Below the pieces are notes generated by a model, which ran no database searches, had not been told where the DNA came from, and was given only the letters and a program-made list of their open reading frames with translations. Positions 24,801-47,700 of a stretch of 64,000 nucleotides of DNA are shown here, piece after piece. This DNA is from Sthenelais limicola. Its lineage: Eukaryota > Annelida > Polychaeta > Phyllodocida > Sigalionidae. The position numbers and the translations under genes are program-made. Position 1 is the first letter of the stretch, and the number at the start of each line of letters is the position of its first letter. The DNA lies in contig OW804094.1 of NCBI GenBank assembly GCA_942159475.1, positions 52,634,966-52,698,965 of the forward strand, read 5' to 3'.

Positions 24801-27800
24801 TTGGTCATGTGGCATATCTTATCTCTTATCATCTGCAATTGTGAACAATTATTTGTTCTGGTAAATTCTGGTATTTACACATTTTTGATAGTCCAAGAAC
24901 ACCTTCAAATAACTCACAAATATTTTTTCAGGTGGTGGTATCAGCAGTTACACCGGGGACCCTAAAAAAGCAGGAGATTCGTTACAGGAGTGTCTCAATA
25001 ATGCTCAGCATAATATTCCCAAGTCAAGCTACACAAAAACACCTCTCTTTCTGGGGGCAACAGCTGGAATGAGATTGTTACAGTAAGTAATTATGATCAT
25101 GTGTTGGATGATGAATGTACCACTGTTTCGTCTTATATCACTAGGCATTGAATTCTTAATTTGCCCTGCATACATGACAAAAGCGTGGTAGACGTGTAAA
25201 CACACATCAGAATCTCGCAAGTAATTTAGAGTAACCGCAACTCGTGCAATAATTACACTCCTTCAAATAACTCGTTACTTAACCTGTATCATGTGATTTG
25301 ATGTAAAGAGGATGAACCACATATTTTTGCACATTTTTAGGTTTACTGGTGTTTATGTGTACATGTTTTTGTGTATTTAATTTGCATTGTCGGATCTTTA
25401 ATGTACATTGTGAATCTTGATGAATAAAGTAGTATCTTATCTTATCTTATACATTTGTGCCAATGTATATCTATGTAGCCCATAAATGCATACTTCGGAC
25501 TGGTATGTTGGTTTCCATGTATCACATAATTTTAGTGCTTGTCTGATGAGAATCAGTCTGTAGTTTCCGACTGGTTGAAACATGGAATTTACCCATTTGT
25601 AATCTAATTCCTACTCTTATTTTATTCCAGAGCGGCCAATAAATCTGCAAGTGATGCAGTAATGGGAGCAGTGCGTGATACTATGAAAACGTATCCATTC
25701 AACTTCTCTAATAACCATGCCGACATTTTAACCGGAAAGCGCGAAGGTGCCTATGGCTGGATCACAGTCAACTATATACTCGACAATTTCGGAGAGGTAC
25801 GTTACAATTTTGAGTCATTATGATCTCTTGGAATCGGTAATCTGTAATAAAGATGTTGTTTGTATTTATTGATATAATTTAAAATAGTCTGTTCAGTTCT
25901 TCCCTTATCATAGTATATGATACTTCTCTTATCGTAGTATATGGTTTCACTCTAGCTCTAAGAAGACGCTCTAGAAGAACTAAACTAGAAACACAATCTT
26001 AAAGAATCTCGACTAAAGTACCTGAAAACCAACACACCGGTCCAACTCCGAAGCATATTATGTTATTTTTTCTACACAGAAAAAGTTGCTGTCATACCTT
26101 GGATTAACAACAGAAACCATTAACCGGGATGTTGTCGGCGCTTTAGATATGGGAGGTGCTTCCACACAAATTTCATTTTATCCTGAAGAACCTGACAATA
26201 TCACTGAGGAAGACAAGAGTTCCCTCTTACTGTACGGACAGACGTATCACATATACACGCACAGTTATCTTTGTTATGGACTCAATGAGGCCACTCGAAG
26301 ATACAACGCCTTGCTCATACAAGTAAGTCTTTGGGAGTTAGTTCTGCAAAACTTGAATAATTGTGGATGCTTTAATTAATTTTGTATTATGTTTAATTCG
26401 ATCAGGTTGAAAAAAATGGACCCAAATGGTCTTCATTTTTGTCCGTGGATGTCTTCATGAAGTGAACGATTTTGATTAATAGTTCAGTTGAAGTAGCATG
26501 TCATATTCAGACGTGGCAAAAAACGCTCTTAGCTCTCTCAGTGCTACCGTGTTTCTGAAGGTTGTATGACGTTATTTAGACGTCGTTCTTCAGGACCGGT
26601 TACCAATACCGGGAGCAAAGAAACGGGAAGAGTAGCGGGAGTAGTAGCCGGCCAGTGGAACCCAGCCTTAAGAGTACAAACTAAATGTGCCAAGAGGGCA
26701 AGCTTATTGAATAAAGTGGAAGTTATTTTTTTAAAAAAGAGTACAAACTATTTCAAATTATCTTTTAACACTACCCTTCTGTAAAACAAGGTTTGGCAGG
26801 TGGCACTTTGACATTTACAACTGACTTTTGACTTTTCTGACTGGTGTTTATGACTCTTACACCTGAATTTTATGACTGACTTTTTTTACTTTGCGACTAA
26901 CTTTTTTTACTTTATAACTGACCTTTACAACTTTGCGACTACTTATATGACTGACTTTTTCGACGTTACGACTGACTATGATTAATAACTAACTTTTTTG
27001 ACTTTAGGACTGTCTTTTACAACTTCACGACTACATTTTACAACTACTTTTACAACTTAATTTTTCCGGCTTTACAACTGGCATTTTTGACTTAACAACT
27101 ATCTTTTACAACTTTTAAGACTGACTTTTTCAACTTTACAACCGACTTTTTTTACTTTAAAAAAAAAATTATTTTATTTTAAAAGGAAGTACCGCCTTCA
27201 GTACAATGATAGCCCTATCCCTATTTCTTGAGGTAAAATCAATGTCAGCTAGGTTCGAAGATAAATAAGGTGAACAATAAGAGTCCTGGCGGGCTTAGAA
27301 TCTTGGATTATGATGTTTAATAAAGGCAGACATCTTTGGACTCCTGAGCCAATCCAGCCTGCCATGCTAGCATGGAGAGTGCACCATGGTAATCCTCCTC
27401 CTCCTCCTACTGGAGTTTTAGCAATGATATATAGCATAAACAGGCATGTCATCATTAGATCCGAATCTCTACATGCTATTCCTGGCCAGAAGAAAGAGAA
27501 GTTGTTCTGTAAGTCATGAAGATCCTTGCCTAAAACCGTAAGTCTTATCGCCCCCTATTATCGCTCACAATACACCAATACTTTCGGGACTATACAGGCT
27601 TCATTTCAAACCATCTAAGTTCAAACAAACCCATAACAGTCCAATTATAGCCCCTTTCACTCAATATTAGCAACAAAAATTACTTATTAGGGATCTGAAG
27701 GAAGACAGACAAACATGATTCAAACTTCAATCCAACCATGCCCACAACCCACTCGCTCCATCTTGGTCGGGGCGGAGCCAAGGTCTTGGCTCTGCACTTG

Positions 27801-30800
27801 TGACGTCAAAATCAAGGAGGGTTGTGGGTATTTTGAGAGAAAATGGAGGCATACTGGAATCTTGGTTTGGGGCTATCCAACGTTTCAAATGCTTCTATCA
27901 AGGTTGTAATAGTTCCTAGGGATATTTCTGTGCAACAAGTATGATTTTATCTAATAAAAGAACCTATTGCGGCACCATTGTACTAAAGGTGGTGTTTCCT
28001 TTTAAGACTGATTTTTACAATTGTGCAACTGACTTTTACAACTGACTCTTTCAACTTTATTACTGACTTTTACAACTTTACGACTACCTTTTTGACTTTA
28101 CGACTTCCTTTTTCGACTTTATGACTAACTTCTATGCCTGTACAGCTACTTTTACAACTCACTATAAGACTGACTTTTTCAACTTCATGACTGACTTTTT
28201 TACGACTGTATGACTACTTTAAGACTGATTTTGTTTCACTTACAACTGACTTTTTCGACTCTAGAACTGACTTTTATGACTTTACGACTACCTTTTCAAC
28301 TGACTTCTACTTTGCTTGTACAACTATTTTTACAACTGACTTTTTTAGTCGACGACTGAATTTTTTGAGTTTACAACTGTATGACTACTCTCCATATTTA
28401 TCTGTAGATCTGTGTAGACTGATTTCCTGTGTTACATCTAGTGTTCACTTGATCTGATGATCTCCTTAGATCACCTCATTCTTTAGATCTATATCATTCT
28501 CACTGCTTTGCCTGTCTTACTCACTGGATAGAATATACTTTTCATTCATTCATTAACGTTTTTATTGAATTTATTCTAAAATTAGTTATATGACTACAGC
28601 TAGCCTCCTTGATATCGATAGATATTATAGTAAGTGGCAATTTTAGGTTGACTTGTTACTTTGTATAGAACCAATCATATAATGAGCAATCTATTATCCT
28701 CTCTCTCTTTTAGAATAACAACTACCAAGACACGGTTATGGATCCCTGTCGTCAAACAGGAAATATTGTCAACATTGATCACAATACTATCTTTGAGGTA
28801 CCTTGTACAAAGCAAGCTGGGTTTTTGATGCAGATACCTCCGAAAAACGTAAGCACGTAAATAACAGCAGTACATGACCAATTTTTAGTCATATTTTGCT
28901 GAACATGCTCGAATCATTTTACTATAATATTTTTGTAATGTTCTGAATCTATTATTTTTTTATATTAAATAAATGAATAATTTCAAAACATTGTTACCGT
29001 CCCTTGCCCCAAAAATGCAATTTGTTATTTCTTAATTATTTTGAACAAATGCGAATGCACCCTACCAAACATCATCATTGTTCCTTAGAATCCATATATT
29101 TAACACGGACTTTACATTTCAGTCAGCAACAATCTACACGTTTAAAGGTGAATGGAATAGCTCTCTGTGTATTGAGAATATTGAACGCCTTTTCTCATTT
29201 AATACCTCTTGCTCAGAGTGTTCGTTCGATGGAGCCCGACAGCCACCAATACGCGGTAACTTTGTGGTAAGTCTTCTTTTTTCATTATAATTTTGACATA
29301 GCTTATGGGTACACCCTCTGGGAAACATACCCCAGGCAAATAGGATCGCAAAGATTATAGCAACAATAATAATGGTTAATTGTGTTTTACTTTACTTCCA
29401 TAAATGTTCATTCTTGTTTTGCTTGACTGGAGCAATACCACCATTTATTTGACTTACATTTTATTTCCTAATATCATTGACTTTCTTTTCTGGCTTGTAT
29501 TTGCTCTACCATGTCTAAGGCATTTGTTATCTCTTTTACATCTTGCAGGCGTTTTCTGGCTACTATCACACAGTTAAGGCGTTTAATCTTACAGGATCTT
29601 TCCGACTTGATGACTATAGAAATAATTATCATGCTCACTGCCAGCAACCATGGAAACAAGTAAGCACCCATTTGTCCAGAAATTTTACCCGCGAGTATTT
29701 TTGGGTGGTGTTACTTACTGATTTTTTCTCTGTTTTTGGGTATTGGGGGTTTGTTATTTCGACGGAAATAGAACCCATCCACCCACCCACCCTGTCTCTA
29801 CCCCTCCTACCTACAATATCCATTTGATTTAGTGTTAATAAAGCCTAGTCACCGCCAATGGTGGTGACTATGCCACACAAGCCATCCTCCACAAGCCACC
29901 CTATAAATAGCCTATATGTGTTAGTGTTTGATACCTGTGTGTAGCCTTGCCTCAATGCTACACACACACTAGTGGCAGGCAGCGAGAGGCAGCGGCAGGG
30001 GCAGTGTGTGAAGCTATGTGAGTGAGTGAAGGTGCAGTGTGTGTGAGGTCCGAGAGGGGTGGGAGTCTAAACCAATTTTTATATTTAAAATTGCAACTTT
30101 CCTGTACCACATTATACATAAGTCGTCCCATAAAAAGGCATCAGGAGGAACACGACGTGCCTTACAGACGATGTAATGGTATCCATTTACATGCGAATAC
30201 ATAAAAAACAGGGCCAGGAGTACGAGTTCTGTATAAGTGAGAAGACCAACGTAAGGAAGTTTAGAGGTGGTCTAAATCCGCCCTCTAGGGGGCGGGTCGG
30301 TTGCGCAAAGTCCAGGAAGCGTGCAGAACTAGTCCTGCATATGCTTATTATAGAAATAGAATGCAGTTGCAAGATATATTTTTATGATTAGTTTGAGTTA
30401 TTAAGTCAAACATAGGGACTCAAAGATAGTGTATTTCCCCCATTCTCCTCAATCCTCTTTTCTTTTTTTTTTTTTATCCCCGATAGGCTAGCATAATTGC
30501 TATGACTCTATGCTGATGGATTTTTCCAGATTCAAAACACAATTAATTGATATGGGTTTTAGATACTGGGATTTCTTTCTTTATTTTCTCAAAAATGAAG
30601 GTGGGGTGATTATTTCATCCTTTTCAATATCCCCATACTGACACCAGCTTGATGCCAGTTGCCTGACGAGCTATTATTAGCGAAACCATGTAGTGCCAAA
30701 CCAGTGAAATTCTCATTGGGAAGAAGGAATTCTGTTTATTCTCTAATAAAGACTGTTACCCCCTGGAGGGGATCGTGTAATATTTAGGGCGGATTTCCTT

Positions 30801-32304
30801 ATTAACATCATTTGTTATATATCGGATGAGGTTAATATAGCCTGGATGCAATATCCAGGCAACAAGAGCACCCCGTGTTGATGCCGCTGTGGCATCACCA
30901 AGGGCACCAAAGAGGTCTTAGTAACCCACGTCTGAAGAATGTGACGTTCTTCAGTTGCATGGTAGCATCCACAGGGGAAGGTCGCGTAATCGTATCGTTT
31001 GAATAATTCTCCTCAATCCTCATGAAGACAATGGGGGACTTAAGTAAACCTTAATTGTGATGAATCAATGTAATTGTTTATATGCATGTACCCTTCTTAG
31101 TTCTATATTCCCCTATAGCCTAGTGGTTAAAGCTTTGGACTTCCAAGCAGGATTGTGAGTTTGAGTCCCAGAGCAGACAGCCTTTTTACATTTGTCTCAT
31201 TTTCGAGTCTGAGCTTGTAGTTATTTTTGGCGAAAATGGTTTTCGCACGGGCCACGATTCGTCGAGTCCATTCATGCCATTGGTTTACAAACCTAGTCAT
31301 TAAGGGCAAGTGTAGCGTTAGCGGAAGTCGACCGTCTTATATTTGCTTCAGGTTTCGGCCAACTACGCCATTTGTCATATCACGTTACACTATTCTTAAA
31401 TGGCGTAAAAGGCTCTTGAAAATCGACCTGAGGTTGAAAATCCTAACTTACAGATTCAATATTGTCTAACTTTTTCAGACAAATGATTCATTCGCCTCGG
31501 ATATATGTATACAAGGCCCCTACATCGACGTTTTACTAACAAAAGGCTACAAGTTTGACAAAAACACTTGGCAACATATCACCTTCCAAGAAAAAGTGAG
31601 TACTTTCAATCATATATAAAAATCGTGGGTAGACCAAATGCATGATAATATTATTTAGTCATTTCTTATACATTATTTCTTTTTAATCACAACTAATTTT
31701 TAGCTCTAGCGATTCACTACTGCCTGAAATACAATTATTTAAGTATCCTCTTGAAGCGTCTTCTTCAGCTCAAATGACAACTTCATTATTTGATCCATTA
31801 CACTGAGGATGAGAATATTTCCATCTGAAGAAAGAAACATCTCCATGTTTCAGTATAAGTAATCAGTAATAATTTTAGCGAGCCATTTCCCGGTTTTCTT
31901 TCATGTTCCAAAAGTTTAGGAAAGGTAGTAGACGAGGCGAAATACTTTAAATATTTCATCCGACCATCTGCACAAAATGGTAGTAGCCTAATTTATTTAT
32001 CCTAATGAAAGAAATATACCTTGTGCAAAGATCACCTCACATTTTCTTTCTCGTCACTTTTTATTAATTCTTTCAGATACGTGATACAGATATTGGCTGG
32101 TCGCTTGGGTTCATGCTAAACATTAGTAACATCATTCCAGCAGATTCTCCTTCTCCGCCAATCACACTACCCGTCTTTGTAGTTTTGGTTATTGTGTTTT
32201 CTTGTTTTGTAGCCATAGCTGTAGGATTTGCCTTATATGCCGTGTCTGAAAATAAGGACAAGTCAAAAAGCTACCGTACTCTCACGGACTATGGGTCTGT
32301 ATAG
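21875..32304 (+). CDS. ENTPD1: Ectonucleoside triphosphate diphosphohydrolase (CD39 family), complete, 11 exons, 548 aa
   Basis: Exons: 21875-21977, 23989-24119, 24491-24608, 24932-25082, 25631-25796, 26080-26322, 28714-28848, 29123-29266, 29549-29659, 31479-31595, 32077-32304. All are GT-AG and the phases close to 549 codons. The cell-surface enzyme hydrolyses extracellular NTPs and NDPs. Order: short cytoplasmic tail, TM1 about 48-69, ACR1 YGIVIDAGSSHS (79-90), ACR2 FLGATAGMRLL (157-167), ACR3 EGAYGWITVNY (206-216), ACR4 GALDMGGASTQI (243-254), an LCYG...RYNA block, ACR5 DIGWSLGFMLN (478-488), TM2 about 504-528, short tail. Two TMs and length match the ENTPD1/2/3/8 surface group; the invertebrate gene is probably ancestral to several of these, so the symbol is approximate. 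Exon 1 (MDAAYDSKPAP) is the least certain; it was chosen because its gtaagc donor leaves phase 1, which fits the acceptor at 23988. Converges with DHX15. Confidence 0.95.
22841..22872. repeat. Palindrome in ENTPD intron 1
   Basis: ACCTCCTAGCTAGGAGGT is a perfect 18-bp palindrome, at about 22847-22864. No associated function is visible. Confidence 0.55.
23205..23325 (+). repeat. Dispersed repeat copy in ENTPD intron 1
   Basis: Direct-orientation partner of 20320-20440, with small indels. Together the two copies flank ENTPD exon 1. Confidence 0.7.
24690..24782 (-). repeat. Possible tRNA-derived SINE fragment
   Basis: On the minus strand, GGTCGGCCCAGTGAGACTTG resembles a tRNA A-box region and GGGCTCGAACCC a B box. 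The spacing is shorter than in a tRNA and no cloverleaf closes. It lies in ENTPD intron 3. Confidence 0.3.
26815..28390. repeat. Degenerate ACTGACTTTTACAACTTT minisatellite, split by a transposon-like insertion
   Basis: Units of about 20-25 bp built on GACTGACTTTT(T/A)(A/C)AACTTTACGACT run from about 26815 to 27165, and again from about 28006 to 28390. The TTAA-bounded element at 27179-28005 interrupts them. A related array lies at 55975-56375. Located in ENTPD intron 6. Confidence 0.8.
27179..28005 (+). mobile_element. TTAA-bounded non-autonomous DNA transposon (MITE-like), copy 1
   Basis: Termini are AAAAGGAAGTACC...AGTACAATG (27181-27208) and its reverse complement at 27976-28003, 28 bp with 4 mismatches. 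TTAA occurs at both ends (27179-27182, 28002-28005). The whole element recurs at 48527-49398 in the same orientation with high similarity, for example TAGCCCTATCCCTA-TTCTTG, GGCTTAGAATCTTGGATTAT and TTTAATAAAGGCAGACATCTT. It has no coding capacity, so it must rely on a transposase supplied elsewhere. TTAA target duplication is typical of piggyBac-type elements, but the termini are not a family I can name. Confidence 0.85.
29700..31478. other. ENTPD intron 9
   Basis: No exon seen. Contains a hairpin at 30931-30953 (CTGAAGAA / TTCTTCAG arms), a T run near 30463 and the tRNA-like sequence at 31117-31178. Confidence 0.5.
31117..31178 (+). repeat. tRNA-like sequence (degenerate tRNA or SINE head)
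   Basis: GCCTAGTGGTTAAAGC resembles an A box and GAGTTTGAGTCCC a B box, with a CTTCCAA anticodon-loop-like heptamer between them. The anticodon and acceptor stems do not pair well, so it is not an intact tRNA gene. In ENTPD intron 9. Confidence 0.4.
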
Positions 32305-33940
32305 GGACTTTTAGAAACTGTTTAGGTTGTTTAATTTTTTTCTTGGCTGGAGAAATTCATGACGAAAAAAGTCGGCGCGATATATGTACCATAACTTTTC
32401 AGCAGAGCAAGCATTCCACAGCGTCGACTAGTTTGGTATAAAGATTTCTTTTTCTCCCCAATCATGATTAGAAATCAACGGACCAATTGATTGATTAATA
32501 TAGATTCATTGCCAACATAAAAATCGGACCACCGGGGATATTTCTCCAACTTATATAGCAGTTTTCAAACCCACCTGTAAATTTTATTGAGCTCCATGTC
32601 GTACAAACGATATTCTCAATGACAACTTCAGCCCCTGTATACATCTTATATTATTCATCATTCACATGGCGCCAGTATAATCAACATTTATAGAATAAGG
32701 TAAAATATGTTTACAATGAGTGGTCTTGGGGCTATAACCACCTTAGGCCGAGATTAAACGCATTAATAACCTCCATTTCGAGGCCTGCTGGTGCGTTCTT
32801 GTGTCCGTCTCAAACCAAACAGGGCACCGCCAGCTCCTTGAGACGCAATTTTATTTTCAGAATTTTGAGTTTCTACATCAATCTATACTATAGTCTGCAT
32901 GGACTAAGAATTTCTGAGACATTTATGGTTGGGAATTCAACTCATTTTTCTCACCAACTGTTATAGCCCGTTTGGAGGTGAATGCTTCTTTTATTCTGAA
33001 ACTCCTCGTGGTGCTAATGTTAAAAAAAATACCTAGATGCAAGGTTGTCAATGGAAGTTTTATCTAGTCTTTGTTATGAATGATGAACCTTTGGTATATG
33101 ATTGTGAAATTATTTATTGAAATGATAAACAATTTGTTATGGGGTTAAGTTTTGCTGGCTCAGCAGATTCCTGATATAAGGTATACAACAGATGTGATAG
33201 TTTTGTATTTAAGGCGGGCTGGTCCATGTTTTGTCACTCAATCTCGAGTGATTTCGAAGATGCAAGATATGTTTTCACAATAAAATCTATAACGAAAATT
33301 GGAAGTCTCATTTTCACATTCTTTTATTTTCCCTTCATGATTCTATATAAAGCCAATCACAAAGACATCCGTTGTCATGATTTGTATGTTCTATGTAAAG
33401 CCAATCTGAAAGACATCAGAGACCTTTCATTACACGACTTGTTTTAAAATATACATAACATACTGTGATACAGAGTAGACGATAAAGGAATAGCTAAATG
33501 CATTCACATACGTTAGACACACCACTTACGTTTTATTCTCCTAATGCACATATTCTAAATAGACGTTACCAGGTAGGTATACCTCCAGCACTTTACCTTT
33601 TTAACATATCAAGAGTGACGTCTGAACACACATGAAAAACAGTGAATTTACCCAGTTTTAACAGAAAACTGGCGAGAATGTCTGAATATCTGAAGATAAA
33701 AAAAATGATTTATTTTGATATTGGCCTTGGCAATAATTAACAACGGTTCGGCCGATCTTGTACTCCATTCCAACAAGTGGTCACAGGTGTATGTAATAGT
33801 ATAAGGCTCCAACCAGGGGTTACAAAGTGCGTCTAAATGTTGAGCGAATGTTGAGTGTTGAATATATAGGGTGAGATTTATCTATGCCAGTTCATCTAAC
33901 AAGTACAGGTTCCAACCACAAGCCATTCGTAGCAGGGTGT
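32305..33940. other. Convergent 3' region between ENTPD and DHX15
   Basis: Holds the 3' UTRs. A plus-strand AATAAA at about 33279-33284 can serve ENTPD. A minus-strand AATAAA (TTTATT at 33709-33714 on the plus strand) can serve DHX15. No further exon seen. Confidence 0.55.
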
Positions 33941-44641
<10,701 letters not shown>

Positions 44642-44798
44642 TATGGCACACCGTAGCCCTGCAAATATGGCGTCCTCAAGGCAGATACCTCGTTCGTGAG
44701 TGACCAAGCTAAGAAAAAGCCATGTGCTCAGGCACAAAACAAACCGGAAGTACAATTTTTCCAGGTATATGGTAAGGTAAGGGAACCCGGATAATCAC
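44642..44798. promoter_or_regulatory. Bidirectional promoter of DHX15 (left) and DDX56 (right)
   Basis: Only 157 bp separate the two start codons, so both 5' UTRs and core promoters must share or overlap this DNA. An ETS/GABP consensus ACCGGAAGT lies at 44743-44751 and a YY1-like AAATATGGCGTCC at about 44663-44675. These two motif classes are known to be enriched in bidirectional TATA-less promoters. No TATA box is evident. Confidence 0.85.
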
Positions 44799-47700
44799 AT
44801 GGCAAAACAGACCAACATGGCCACCGCCGAGGCAGCTGAACCCCAATATGGGCAGGAAACCCTTGCATTTCACGAAATGGGTCTCGACGATAGGCTTCTT
44901 AAGGTTGGCTATGAAGTGAAATACTAACAATGATTGTAATTACTCGACGTCACTCCCGGTTAAGGCGTTATGAAGTCTTTGTTTCATGTATTATCAATCC
45001 TGGATAGGTTGCCCAACCAGCCATGCGCCAACCACGTGAAGTCTGAACTGAAGACACGATCACGAAAGAGCGTAGCTTGAGTTGGTGAATGTGTAGACCC
45101 TAGGCTATGGCCCTATTATGTTTTTTTAAAAATCTGTATTATTATATTTTACGCTGGGGGTAGACATTTATTAATTTTACACAGTATTCTGAGGCCTGGG
45201 TCGAGCCTGGGGTTTGGGAAGCCAAGAACATGACTCTGACTCGGTGACTTGAGTCCGAGTCACTTCACTCTGAGGCATGTTTTTTTTTTCGCAAAAGACA
45301 TATATGACCAGTGTTTTATGCTAGGGAGAGAAAAGGTTCATAAACTACTGTAGTACAGGTGATGATGTGTAGGCCTATATCACATATTTCTATTCCAAAT
45401 TTAATTATTATCTCTTGTCTTGACTTGAGATGAACGTTTTATCACCCAACCTTTTTGGCCAATATACCGTACCGTACATAATTTTAAAGTTCTTTCTCAG
45501 CCTTTTCGTGGTCTTTTTGATTATTTGTATCCCAACTAATAAATGAACGGAACCCTTTAGCTATTTTTGGCTGTCCCATTCAACATTCCCTACCTGTTTG
45601 TGGGCTCAAGAGGCAAAGCTAAAAGGACCGTATAAATAATTATTAAATGCCAATCATCCCATTGTCAGATAATTATATTTTAGTCATTTCTCATGATACA
45701 CGGATACATTCTTCTGTACCAATATAACCTACATTGGGGTAAATTTCTACAGCTACTTGAATATGATATTTATCAAATATGTCTCACCATTTTAGGCTAT
45801 TGCAAAACTTGGCTGGTCAGAACCTTCTGCAATTCAAGAGAAAGCTATACCCTTAGCCTTGGAAGGAAAGGACATACTCGCACGTGCCAGAACTGGTTCT
45901 GGAAAGACTGCCGCATTTGCCATTCCCACTATTCAGAAGATTCTGGCCTCGAAGCAGGTACGGTAATCTTAATTATTTAGAGTGAAGTGTATTTATTAGT
46001 TGTTTCAGACGCCCTTGCCTGTAATTAGGCCTACTGCATTGTCATCTGGTTCTCACAATATATTAAACCCTATTGTGTCTTTTCAGAATGCTACGGAGCA
46101 GTGTGTGAAGGCTCTTATCCTTGCTCCAACGAAGGAATTGTGCCATCAAGCTCATCGTAATGTAATGGTATGTTATTTCTAGTACTGTACTACATCTTTT
46201 TTTGCGTGCAATCCAGTGTTAAGTATATTATGGATCAATGATATATGACGTGAGCATTAAGTTTTCTTTGCAAATACATGTATATACTTGGTTATAATGT
46301 ATGCATCCCATATAAAGATAAGTGTTATAATTTACTTTTGTTTTGAATGGCTTGTGTAACTGGTATTTAAAATGTTTTGGTGGGGAAACTGCTAACCGCT
46401 GGGAAGAATTGCTTCTGACGATGCATGAACTTAAGTTGTTTAGAATAAAGACTTGTGAGGATTAATATTTTTCACTCTTTATTTTACTGGACTAAACACT
46501 ATTTCTTCATCTAGGAGCTATGCAGTAGTTGTTCCCGGGAAGTGTCCTCTCTAGATATTTCAGGGCAAGGATCACTAGATGTCCAAAAGTAAGCCACTTG
46601 TAATTTGATTCCCATCTTATTATTAGTATTTAAATTGTACATTAGTACACATGTATTCATTACAATTGGAAGGTACCTCACTGATAACATATTAAATGTA
46701 AGTCCCTCTCAGTCTGCCTCTCAGTCTGTTCTAGACCAAGACCACAGGTTGTGTTTCACAACGTTGTGTTTCAGAAATGAACAGGGACTTAATCTTGTTG
46801 AGTTCTATATTAATATATTTAGATATAGAAATAGATAGACAACTGAATTTTAATGATTCTTAGAGAGAAAAAACAATGTGGTAAAGGCGAAGATAAGGTC
46901 CATGTCAAAACTATATGGAGCGTACTATATAATGCAGAATAAAATTTCAATATATACGATATGATATGATATACCCTTGTAATTGAGATGTGACTATAAA
47001 TACACATGTTTACTAACAATTAATTTATATAATATATGTAGAATATATATCAACTAAATATACCTCGTGAGATATATAAGTTTATTGTTGATTTGCAGTT
47101 TTTTTTCTAGCACCGTGCCTTCGCCTTTGCAGTGTTTGGCTTGACTTAGGATCAATAATTTAACTTAAATTACATTTTCCTCTGGTAGGCCTCTACTCAT
47201 GGAAAAGCCAGATATCGTTATTGGAACTCCCAGTCGAGTATTAGCTCACATCAAAGCAAAGAATCTTTACTTGAAAGACTCATTAGAAATAGTTATCATT
47301 GACGAAGCTGATTTACTATTGTCCTTTGGCTATGAAGATGACGTTAAAACACTTCTTGGGTAAGTAGTACATACACCGTAACTCCATTTTTACTCTAGGA
47401 TAAATTCTAATGACTAAAGTACATGTATATATTATATACGGTAAATAAATGTTTACACATGGAGGTATAATATTTGACTAAATCGTCACATTGCTCAGAT
47501 TTGAGCATATTATTACATATTTTATTTCCATTTACAGACACCTGCCCAAGATATACCAAGCATTTCTAATGTCTGCTACACTGGGAGAAAATGTCAAATC
47601 CCTGAAGAAACTCATACTCCACAATCCTGTAAGTACATATTAGTATTTCAAACGACGCTCTATTATGAAAGACCTCCTTTAAATGTTAAGAGAAGAACTT

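Noticed and set aside
27715..27909. 64-codon frame within the TTAA element
   Set aside because: Not preserved as an open frame in the second copy; the element appears non-coding.
31117..31178. Functional tRNA-Gly(TCC)
   Set aside because: Box-like sequences are present, but the anticodon and acceptor stems do not pair.
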